This document shows, piece after piece, positions 12,401 to 24,400 of a stretch of 39,302 bases of DNA; within the stretch, counting starts at the first letter, position 1; the number at the start of each line of letters is the position of its first letter. The stretch comes from Mesostigma viride (lineage: Eukaryota; Streptophyta; Mesostigmatophyceae; Mesostigmatales; Mesostigmataceae). Below the pieces are notes generated by a model. That model was not told the origin of the DNA. It did no database searches and saw nothing but the letters and a program-made list of their open reading frames with translations. The translations under genes and the position numbers were made by a program. The stretch is from NCBI GenBank assembly GCA_009746045.1, contig RPFO01000164.1, forward strand, positions 2,627,285-2,666,586, read 5' to 3'.

Positions 12401-15400
12401 CTCGCGGATGCGCATGACACTGCCTCTCTACCCCACGCACCACTCGCGGATGCGCATGACACTGCCTCTCTACCACACCCACCACTCGCGGATGCGCATG
12501 ACACTGCCTCTCTACCCCACGCACCACTCGCGGATGCGCATGACACTGCCTCTCTACCCCACGCACCACTCGCGGATGCGCATGACACTGCCTCTCTACC
12601 CCACGCACCACTCGCGGATGCGCATGACACTGCCTCTCTACCACACGCACCACTCGCGGATGCGCATGACACTGCCTCTCTACCACACGCACCACTCGCG
12701 GATGCGCATGACACTGCCTCTCTACCCCACGCACCACTCGCGGATGCGCATGACACTGCCTCTCTACCACACGCACCACTCGCGGATGCGCATGACACTG
12801 CCTCTCTACCCCACGCACCACTCGCGGATGCGCATGACACTGCCTCTCTACCCCACCCACCACTCGCGGATGCGCATGACACTGCCTCTCTACCCCACGC
12901 ACCACTCGCGGATGCGCATGACACTGCCTCTCTACCCCACCCACCACTCGCGGATGCGCATGACACTGCCTCTCTACCCCACCCACCACTCGCGGATGCG
13001 CATGACACTGCCTCTCTACCACACGCACCACTCGCGGATGCGCATGACACTGCCTCTCTACCCCACCCACCACTCGCGGATGCGCATGACACTGCCTCTC
13101 TACCCCACCCACCACTCGCGGATGCGCATGACACTGCCTCTCTACCACACGCACCACTCGCGGATGCGCATGACACTGCCTCTCTACCCCACCCACCACT
13201 CGCGGATGCGCATGACACTGCCTCTCTACCACACCCACCACTCGCGGATGCGCATGACACTGCCTCTCTACCCCACCCACCACTCGCGGATGCGCATGAC
13301 ACTGCCTCTCTACCACACGCACCACTCGCGGATGCGCATGACACTGCCTCTCTACCCCACCCACCACTCGCGGATGCGCATGACACTGCCTCTCTACCCC
13401 ACGCACCACTCGCGGATGCGCATGACACTGCCTCTCTACCACACGCACCACTCGCGGATGCGCATGACACTGCCTCTCTACCCCACCCACCACTCGCGGA
13501 TGCGCATGACACTGCCTCTCTACCACACGCACCACTCGCGGATGCGCATGACACTGCCTCTCTACCCCACCCACCACTCGCGGATGCGCATGACACTGCC
13601 TCTCTACCCCACGCACCACTCGCGGATGCGCATGACACTGCCTCTCTACCCCACGCACCACTCGCGGATGCGCATGACACTGCCTCTCTACCCCACCCAC
13701 CACTCGCGGATGCGCATGACACTGCCTCTCTACCCCACCCACCACTCGCGGATGCGCATGACACTGCCTCTCTACCACACGCACCACTCGCGGATGCGCA
13801 TGACACTGCCTCTCTACCCCACCCACCACTCGCGGATGCGCATGATGTCGGTGCCGTGGTGGCTCGTTGGCAGCTGGTTGACGTGCTCGACCACCGTCTG
13901 CACGTGCGCCCAGTTCTGAGAGGAGGGGGCGCACGGAGGGTCAGCCACGTGGCAGCCACGTGGCAGCCACGTCGCAGGCACGTGGCAGGAATATCGGGTG
14001 TCCGATATACCACGGTGATGGATAGCAACAGCACGGTGGGGAATTCGAAGTCGTTACATCAATCCAGAGCATGCCCTTGTGTTACACCTGCAGCGCAGGA
14101 AAAACCTTCCCCAAGCCCATAAGTGAGAGCGCGCCATGGGAACCCACTACAAGCAATTGTTGGGAGGGAGCGTGGAGACGAGGACAAACCCGGGAAGGAA
14201 TCCCGATATCTGGGCCAGACATACAAACATGCATGCTCACCACTCTCCCCACATAAGGTCTGACGAGGTTGGAGGATCAGCCAAGTCAGCACTCTGCTGG
14301 AGAGTTCGCGACAACGTGCCAGATGGGGTGTGGGGCATGCCCCTGCAGAGATCAACCTCGAGAGTCATGGCCGTCTTCAACACAGACGACAGAATCAACA
14401 AACAACCGAACAAATCGGCAACACCTTGCCTTGTCGACAGACATGGGATCCACTGTGGGCAGAGGAGGGGAAGACAGGGGACTCCTGGCAGCGCTGTTTG
14501 TGCACTGGCCATGGCAATATCGCCAGGCGCAGATTTCCATTCGTGGACCGTAGTTGAACAATGCCTTCTCTAAATAAAAAACAGATGACCGTGTAATATG
14601 ACGGATGGACACAAACTTTGAATGCAAGGTCCACAACGTAGCCAGCCTGCGCCCTACCCCTCCTGGTGACCGTACCTGCATGTACATGACGTCTGTCATC
14701 TCCATCACCAGGATCTGGCAGTGAAGGGAGACAATGTGCGTGTGTGTTCAGCCACAAAGGAACAGAGAGCAGTATTAAGTCAGCACGCTCGCCACCTGGC
14801 ATCTGGTATTCGAGCGTGAGCTGGCACACGGCGATCAGTCAAGCTAGAGTGAATGGTAACAATCAAATCAAGATTTAGTAAGATGCAGAAGCTTGTAAAA
14901 AACAAAAGATTGCGAAGCAGTGGCCGGCGAGGAGAACCGGCCTTCAAACGGGCTGGACCAGATGAATTCCAGCTTCTTCACAAGAAACAAAACTGATATA
15001 CAGTTCACATTTCCGCACTGAAATCAGAGTATATGTATTATGTAGACAGGGCAACCAAGAACGGTGACGGATGCTGCTGCTGCGTGCCACAGCCTGGAGA
15101 AAGCATACGCATCCGATTTCTTTTCTTTTCTTGTTTTCGGGAAAAGGAAAGAGAAATGTGAAGGAAAGGAATTGCATGGCTCACAAAACTGAATCCGTGC
15201 AGTTCCAGCGAAACTTTTCAAATCAGGCGTCTCAAGTCATGCATTTCCAGCAACTGCTGCACCGATAGCCCACAATCTCACAGGCTTGCTCGCACCTGGA
15301 TAGAGGACCGAAAGTCCATGCAATGTGAATGCCAGCACAAACACTCCAATCGCCTATATTTTTACAAACTTTTTTGTCCGTACCTGGATGGATGACAGGA

Positions 15401-18400
15401 AGTCCACATCGGTCTGCCCCTTCTCGTCCGCCTCGTTGATGCGCTGCCCAGCCATGACACGGGACATGGGGCACACACATAAGGAACATGGCCAACACCA
15501 AGGCACAAAAAGACTGTTGGTTTTCGTGGGCATTGGTGGGCAAAGGAACCGAGAACGATGTATGGGGGAGCAAAAAACTTGAGAAGAAGAGAGAGAGTTT
15601 GCCTTCAGCTGCTTGGGACAGTTGTGGAAATGCCACCCTGTCATTGAGCCATGCATGACTGTGGATCAGCCACACAGGGGGGTAGGACACAGCCCAGTTG
15701 AACGTAGACAGGTATCTCTACTACCTAGACGGGTTACAAGTAAGGTGGTGGGACCGGTTAGCAGCGGTGCACTGACTAGTCAGCACCAACCAGTATGCCA
15801 GCACCCCCCTAACATGCACGTTTTGTGGATAGAAGGATAGTCAGGGGAAGGCATTTTGAAGGGTTTTACTAGAAGGATTGTCAGATTTTACTAGAGTCAG
15901 ATTTTATTAGAAGGATAGTCAGGGGAACTGGGGAAGGCATTTTGCAGAGTTCCCGTGTCATTGATTTTATTGATGCTATAGATGATAATGATGGACACAC
16001 AAACCAGACAGTAGAGCCATGTGACACACATAGCTGTCAGGCCACAGATAGCTGCTAGGCCACAGATAGCTGTGATGGCACATATAGCTGTTATGGCACA
16101 TAGAGCTGTTATGACACAGATAGCACAGTAAAGCCATGTGACACACAGAGCTGTTAGGCCACAGATAGCTGTTAGGCCACAGGTAGCTGTTAGGCCACAG
16201 ATAGCTTCTAGGCCTCAGATTGCTGTTATGGCACATATAGCTGTTATGACACAGATAGCACAGTAGAGCCATGTGACACACATAGCTGTTCTGACCACAC
16301 AACCAGGAGAGGGCGGGGGAGCGGGGGAGGGTATGAACTATGAAGATTATGACACTATGAAGCCCAACCTCAGGCATGCTCACTGTGGCCAGAAATAGAA
16401 AGTAGCCGACCAACAGGTATCCTACACTGGGCCATCTCATCAGCAGCACTGGATGAAGCACATCGCGCCCAACCCCCTGTGGGCTCACCGTGACGAGACC
16501 CAGCGGGGAGGCCACCACGATGTCCGAGTCGTAGAAGGGGGTGAACAGCTTCAGGCTCTTCCTGTGGCCAGTACAGCACGAATAGGGGAGATGAAACACG
16601 CACGAATAGGGTGCAGCACGGATAGGGAAGACGAAACACACACGAATAGGGTGCAGCACGGATAGGGAAGACGAAACACACACGAATAGGGTGCAGCACG
16701 GATAGGGAAGATGAAACACGCGCCATGTGTGATGCCATAGAATCAGCACACGGGTGCATGGTGACAGCGGCAGATACTCGATGACAGGGGACCAACATCC
16801 GTGAGGCAATCTAATGCCTGGTAGGGCAGCGGCTGCCGCCCGCGGATGCCATGGATCCCAAAGACCATGGTAACCACGGGCATGTGAGCACGACACACTT
16901 GCTATGCAATGTCAACTATATACTAATGTTTAGACGGCTACTATTCATTGAGATTGATAGACATGCACCTACCCGAGCGTGACAAGGTGAATGGCGGAAT
17001 GAACCAGCAGGCAGGTGGGCACGCACCCACTTTCACTAGCTTGACTAACAGGCAGTGACGCATCACACCGTGGGCCAGCAAGCATGCAGGCACAACAAAG
17101 CCCTGGTCACCAGCCCACGGGCATGGCTCACTGGGAAACAACACAAGCATGCATGCGGGCGATGGCATCACAAACAAGCGGGCGAGCGGCCCCCACTTAC
17201 TTGGTCAGCAAGCACGCAGGCACAAGCACAACGCGGCCCCCACTCACTTGGTTAGCAAGCACGCAGGCACAAGCACAACGCGGCCCCCACTCACTTGGTC
17301 AGCAAGCACGCAGGCGCAAGCACAACGCGGCCCCCACTCACTAGGTCAGCAAGCGCGCAGGCACAAGCACAACGCGGCCCCCACTCACTTGGTCAGCAAG
17401 CACGCAGGCACAAGCACAATGCGGCCCCCACTCACTTGGTCAGCAAGCACGCAGGCGCAAGCACAACGCGGCCCCCCCTCACTTGGTCAGCAAGCGCGCA
17501 GGCACAAGCACAACGCGGCCCCCTCTCACTTGGTCAGCAAGCACGCAGGCACAAGCACAACGCGGCCCCCACTCACTTGGTCAGCAAGCACGCAGGCACA
17601 AGCACAACGCGGCCCCCACTCACTTGGTCAGCAAGCACGCAGGCGCAAGCACAACGCGGCCCCCCCTCACTTGGTCAGCAAGCACGCAGGCACAAGCACA
17701 ACGCGGCCCCCACTCACTTGGTCAGCTTCACGCCGAAGCGGAAGTGGTCATCCGTGTTCCCTGCGAACAGGTGGCGGTAGTCAGGCGGCTTGGCCCCTGT
17801 GAGCATGAAGCTGCTCTCCCCTTGCTTGGTGCTGCCATCCCCTGGCTCCTTGTCGCCGCCACCAAACAGGCGGGCCGCCTCCTCCTCCAACCCCCCCTTG
17901 CCTTTGTCCCTGCCGGTCGCGCCCTCCTCGTCGTCTGGGTCGCCGAACTCTTGCAGCAGCCGCGAGTGACCCTCCGGCTGACCCCATGGGGCACCACGTA
18001 AAAAATAGTTCGCAAAAAAAATTCTTTAAGAATAGGACTGATATCTAAAACATTAGAACAGAGAGTCAGAGCCGCATGCGGCGTGCTGGTGAGGACCAAA
18101 GTGCGTGACACCCACCGCAAGCCCAAGCAGGGTAGGAGAGAGAAGCCATCAGACTGGCCGCATACGGGAGATGGGATAAGGCGTTAACACGCCGGCTCTA
18201 CCAACTCTCTGCATATCTTCATGATGGCACCCACACATAAACCGTGACACATGCCACCTGGACCATCGCGCAGCAAGCATGCCCGCGCTATGTTGCTACT
18301 GCTGACATATGGCATGGACCACAGCCGAGAAACGGCATCCCCTCCAATCCTTTGATCTGTACCATTACAGCTGCACACTTCACAATGGCGGTATCCATTG

Positions 18401-21400
18401 GCAGGGTAGAAATCACCCCCCTGTCAATTGATCGCAACACTGACGCGAAACCGTCACTGGTGCATGCACGGGAACAAACACGCAGAGATGCATCACACAT
18501 GAGCATCGCAGCCGGCTTACATGCAAAGCCTCAACAGTTGGAAGTGCATGTGTGCGAACATCCACCACCAGCACAAACCGCCACCAAACGTGTGCGCCAG
18601 CACAAACCCACCGCATGCGTCAGCGGCATTAACTCCACGAGGCGCTTGACGACACGCAGCGCCACACTTCGCATGGGCAGCAGCAGCAGCACCTGCATGG
18701 GGTTGGGCAAGGGGGAGAACAGCAAGTATTGAAAGCGTCATCAACCATGGAGAGGAGTGGCTATGGCAGTCAGGCCGGCAGGGGTTGGGATCACGCAGGC
18801 GCAAGTAAGCGTGCACACGTCCCTTGAACGATTGGGCCATCGACGCAAGCGAGTGAGGGTGAACGTCCAGGCGGAACGAGACAAATGAAGGAACACATAC
18901 AAGGAACATGAAGGAAAAGTAAACAATAATGAGACACATCAAGGAGCACAAACAACCCAGATGGGAGATGTCTGCAACACACCCACATACACACACAGTC
19001 ACCAACCCAACTTCAACCTGTCCACAACAAGCTCAGGCACCAAACCATCACCTCGGCGGGTCTACTTCAACAGGGAGATTGCAAGACCAGGTACCTACCT
19101 GCGGACGGGTGAAGCCCTGATCCTGCGCAGGGCCTTCATCGGTGGGCCCCTGATCCCACGCAGGGGTCCCTTCCGCGCCACCTCCCCCCTCGCTCGCCGG
19201 GTTGTTCTTCTGCTTCTTCTTCCCCTTCTTGCCGGGGGGGCCTCCCTCCGCGCGCGCCTGCTCCTGCAGCTGTCGCCGCCTCTCGGCCGCCTCCTGCGCC
19301 TTCTTCTGCTGGCGCGCCGAGTGCTTCTGGATGACCGCCTGCGACTTCATCACATGGTCCACCTGCCCAAACAGGGGAAAACCAGGCACATCGACAGGGG
19401 GGAACCAGGTGGGTGGCCACCAGCCAGTCCTCAACGCTCCCATGCAACGAGTTCTGACGATGCACCCATGAGGCAGAGTATGTGCCCACACGTTGCTCCA
19501 CCGGCACAACCACGTGAAACCAGTTGGGTCAACACCAACTCTGCTTTTAAAATCAATAGGCATCCAGGCCCGCGGGCACGGGCTGCATCTACCCACGGCA
19601 CCAGGAAGAAGCGCGGCCCCTCTCCCAAACCTCAATGTTCCCGTGAGGGCTCTCCTTCGATATGCCAGCGAGATACATAGACCATACCATCGAGCAGGCA
19701 GCAAATAGTAAACCAAAGGCTGTCAAGTGCCTGTGCGCGCTACATAGACCCCACGGTCGGGACGTTTTGGCGGCCCATGGCATCCGAGGACAAGAGATTG
19801 GCAGGGTCCCTGCCTGTGCGCCGGTACCCCAACAAACCCTCGTCCACCCCTAAGGACAGCGATGTTAGGTTACGAAAACCATAAAAAAGATCATGCACAG
19901 GCCGGCTGCGGAGCTTGCAGAAACCGACCGGGTGCTCTTGCGTGCATAATATGACTGGAGCCATCCCCGCTACAATAACGTGCCCCCTAGAGTACCACCC
20001 TGTTGCCTGCATCCAACCAGAAGCCAAGAGGGTGAAAAAATATCCATCCACACCCTACACATAGGCATGCACATCGCTTTCGGCTGTCCCACTGGACGGC
20101 AGTGCGTACGTCGCCAAGGACCCACCACATGCAGCAGCCATGCGTCGGTCAGCGCTGATGATGACCGCAGAGCTTCTTGCGACCGTACAAGCGGCACGGA
20201 AGGGAGCTGGACGTCCGCGTAGCTGTTCACTGGGACAGGACGAGATAAAGGTCAGGGCGTGGACATTTGACATGGAAACTTTGCACTTGATGTCAGCGCA
20301 CAGGGTCCACCGCCGGAAATGGGAGTCTGCAATTTACGATACACATATAAGCGCGCATTGGCCGTAGGCGGATATGAAAGGGAGCCACATGACTGACACT
20401 GGGAGAGAGCTGAGATGCATCCTGTGGTTTGGAGAGAGAATGTTTCCTGGGACACGGATGGTCACAAGCCTGGCCCACCCACCCAGCCATCCCATGCGCC
20501 CCCTGTTGCCGGAGGCAAGCACAAGGAACCATAAATGGAAAAACACAGTGCCAGAAACCACAGAACCACAGAATCCATATAGTGAACGCACGCTAGGACG
20601 ACAGGCAGAGGATACACCACCCTGCAACCGCCTTATGCCTGCCTCTTGTCACCACACGAGGGGCCAGCGGAGCGGGTGTGGGGCATGGGCCGCCACGGTG
20701 CCTGCAAGCGAATGCCGCAGGCAGCCCGCAGCCCCGCGCACACGCCACGAGGCATCTCCGAGAAGCGTTCTCAAACACTCACGAGTGACAGGCGCAACAG
20801 AGGCAACAGAGGCAACCGGAGCAGGGGGCAAACATGCCAGCCGATGAGCTCAAGGCGCGTTGAACAGCATTTCGCGGAACAGTCCGTGCCATGAAGCTTC
20901 CGATCTCTTCATGTGAGCAAACACATCTGGTATAACAAAGGGGCCACCGCTAGTTATTCTGGGGGGAGATAGTGCCTCGTATAAGAGCGTGTGAAACTAC
21001 TCACAAAGGGAGAAGAACTGCTGCTGCTGCGACGACACAAAGTCCGGCGCGGACGGCTCCTCCAGGGCGACCCCCTGCTGGGTGCCAGCGGCCTGCACGC
21101 GCTCTGCCCCCTTGCCACCCTTCTTCTTCTCCTTCTTCTTCTGGTCTCCAGCACCGGCCCGTGAGCTGGCGGCACCGTGGGCACCCCCAAGCCCCCCGCT
21201 GCCACCAGCCGCGCCGCCTGCCTCTGCCCTCAGCTGCCGCCACTTGCGCAACAATGCCAGCTTGAGGCCATAGTCTTGGAGGGAGGGCAACTCCTGAGGG
21301 ACATGGGTGGGCAGGTAATGGATGCCCGACCGCGGTGCATGACGGCAGTAGGGTGGGTCAAGGGACAGGATGACAGCCGGCATGGAATACTGGTCAAGGG

Positions 21401-24400
21401 ACAGGATGACAGCCGGCATGGAATACTGGTCAAGGGACAGGATGACGGCCGGCATGGAAAACTGGTCAAGGGACAGGATGACAGCCGGCATGGAATACTG
21501 GTCAAGGGACAGGATGACAGCCGGCATGGAATACTGGTCAAGGGACAGGATGACAGCCGGCATGGAATACTTGTCAAGGGACAGGATGACAGCCGGCATG
21601 GAACACTGGTCAAGGGACAGGATGACAGCCGGCATGGAATACTGGTCAAGGGACAGGATGACAGCCGGCATGGAATACTGGTCAAGGGACAGGATGACAG
21701 CCGGCATGGAACACTGGTCAAGGGACAGGATGACAGCCGGCATGGAATACTGGTCAAGGGACAGGATGACAGCCGGCATGGAATACTGGTCAAGGGACAG
21801 GATGACAGCCGGCGTAGTCGTTGTCCATCACAACACTGGGCGTAGTGACGATGCATGATGACTGTGGGCACAATCATGGGGCATGCTGCGTGCTTACTCT
21901 AGTCAGGGCCATGCTGCATTATTACAGTAAGCACTATACCTACTGTGAGTTGGCACGGTGATGGTGCCCATCACAACAAGTACAGGTGGTGGTTTGTCAT
22001 GACAACCTCTAGCTTGGAAGCAAACAAGACATCTCTGGATGGTCTGCAGACGGGGGTTGCCCACGCAGGCATGGCCATCCTTGGACAGTCCGATGCACGC
22101 CAGCGGGTCTACCGACACCAACCACAACAAAGCCCACCGGCCCCGGACAGCCAAGCGCATATGTGGAAGTATCTGCGCACACGCTAGCTAGCGTAAACGT
22201 GTCACCAAGATTATTTCTCGCATGTGGGAACGGCAGAGGCCAGGCACAAGGGGCTGCGCCAGACATCGCCACCAGATACCGCACTCAGGGTGTCTGCAGC
22301 AAGCCATTGCTGCGAGCCGCGGAACGGTCTAAGAAGCAAGTAATTGCGGCGACACACGATGTAGCGTATACCATAGAGATCAAATCACACAGAAGCAAAC
22401 GCATACGCTGTGGTGCAAGCAGGCAATGCAACGAATGGGATGCTCACTTTGGGAGGTTCTGACGACGCGACTCCCGCGGCCAGCCACTGCGCATTTCTCA
22501 CGCCCTTTGCAGGGGCCACCGGCTGGTAGACACGCCGCTGGCCCTGCGCGGTCGTGAGCGCGACCACATCCGCCTCTGTCATCACGTGGTTGACGTGGGC
22601 CGACCACGAGCTGGGCCTGGGCGCCAGGTGGCGCGACGTGGCGTGACGGAGCACAGCAGTAATGAATGTGGAGGAAAGAAAGGAGAGCATCGTGCAAGCG
22701 ACAAACGTGCAGCGAACTAGGTGCAGCAAGACTAAAACAAATGGGAGCCGACAATCGTGAGGGATGGCGACAAATGGTGATGCACGATAGCAAGCGGGTG
22801 ACGTATGAGGCAAGACTACGACAACAAACAGTGGCCAAAGGGACGGCTAGCCAGGTTGGGCCGGTGCTGCATGATACCCTGGGCAGGTACCTGTCGTAGA
22901 GTAGGAAGGTAGCAAGACATCCAAGACGTTGCAGCACCACGGTAAACTGTGGATCTTGCCCCCGGCTCCAAAAGGGCTACGAGAAGCTTGGACACATGAT
23001 AAGGCAAGCTCCGAGATCGCACGTGGGCAGATGATGCCTCCTGTTAGGCCATCAAAGAGCTCCGCTTCGTAGGCCCCAACTGCAAGAATGAGCCTCCAAC
23101 TATCGACTATCACAGCAGCAGCAACAGCAGCATTTCCTGCCATCGCCAGCCATTACCCATCTCCCACAACAATTGCACAACCAATTCATTAGAAGGCACG
23201 CAACTGTGTCCCTTCGGTTCCTACAAAAACCACCCCCTGCACTGTCAACACCCTCCGGTAACTCACACAGCACCCTCCGCCTTGTCCTCGTCGTCGTCAT
23301 CCTCGCCCACACGCGGTGCGCCGTCGCCGTTTGCCTCACGGGCATCTCCCTCCACCTCCGCGCCGCTGGCTGCGTGCGGTTCCGACGCACGCCCCTTGTT
23401 GGCCAGCTGCTTGCCGTGCCGGCCACCGCCATCATCTTCTTCTGCTGCCGACGTCCCGTGCTTGCGCTTCTTGCCTGCCGCAGCCTTGCCAGCCCGTCTC
23501 GTTACCAACTCCTCGTCATCTTCCTCCTCCTCGTGCAACCCCCGGCTACCATCATCCTCATCACTTTCTGAATTATCATCATCGTCATCGTCGCCACTCC
23601 CAGCCCCAGCCCCATCATCCTCGTCATCATCAGTGGCATCATCATCGACAATGTCATCATCGTCATCATGGTCGTCGCCCTGACTGCTGCTGCTGCAATC
23701 CTCATCGTCGCCGCCACCCTCACTCTCTTGTCCAGACGCGCCACCTGGCCATGTACGGCACCAGCATCCGCCACCGGAAGCAACAAGTAGCCACCAGCAT
23801 CAGGAAGCACTTACTCCCCAGGCATGTGCGGTTCACATTTTTGTGGAGTTCGACTTTCCAAGCAACACCGCGCAAGAACAGTGAATTGGAAGTTTGAGGT
23901 AAAACTAAACGTGGAATAGAGGAGGGGAGAAGCAGAAGGCACAAAAGCCCCGCGCAAGGCTGGAAGGACGGTAGTCATGTGTCAGCATGCCTTGTTGAGT
24001 GATGTCCTCCAGCCGCCGTGCGTGCGGCAGAGTGCATTGGGTTGGGTTGGGTCGATGGGATTGGCTTGGATTAGGGAAAGGCAGAGGAATGCAAGCACTA
24101 ACTAATACCATCACCCATATTATTCCCGATAGTCTCATATACTATGCTCGTCAGACAAACTACCGCGACCAAGACACTTGAACCATCATTTACTCAAGAC
24201 GGCTCCCCGCCGCAGTTTATTAATAAGTAGCACACTTCATCATGCCGGCAAGCTCTACACCATGATTGTGATCCTCCCACATGGAATCACACAGTGCGCA
24301 CTATGAGACATGGAGTGCCTACCTTCATCCGAGGAACCTCCCTCCTCTTCACTGCCCGAGCCATCATCACCACCATCCTCCTCATCATTGTCCTCGCTGT

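Larger units (their letters stand above)
13916..16009. other. UTP25 introns 11-12 and part of intron 10
   Basis: The intervals 13916-14675, 14715-15383 and the proximal part of intron 10 (15444-16009) show no gene. At 15118-15162 a pyrimidine tract (TTTCTTTTCTTTTCTTG) is followed by a purine tract, an imperfect inverted repeat. Confidence 0.55.
17978..21004. other. UTP25 introns 5-8
   Basis: The intervals 17978-18611, 18693-19098, 19363-20125 and 20230-21004 hold no gene, RNA or notable array beyond a few triplet and hexamer runs (for example GAGGCAACA near 20800). Confidence 0.55.

Noticed and set aside
10920-13843. CRISPR-like array
   Set aside because: Direct tandem repeats without unique spacers, in a eukaryotic intron; not a CRISPR.
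10902-14034. Open frames of about 1005, 1008 and 1025 codons (HSRMRMTLPLYPT, HAHPRVVGGVERQ and CASASGGWGREAV repeats)
   Set aside because: They are the 42-bp array read in frames without stops; the array lies in a UTP25 intron and the true gene frame has TAG in each unit.
17149-17802. A 217-codon plus-strand frame with QARRHKHNAAPTHL repeats
   Set aside because: Antisense of the 47-bp splice-donor array and UTP25 exon 9.
20860-20931. Alternative UTP25 exon 6 reading YVFAHMKRSEASWHGLFREM
   Set aside because: It has no usable donor and runs into a stop; the exon at 20126-20229 fits the family and both phases.
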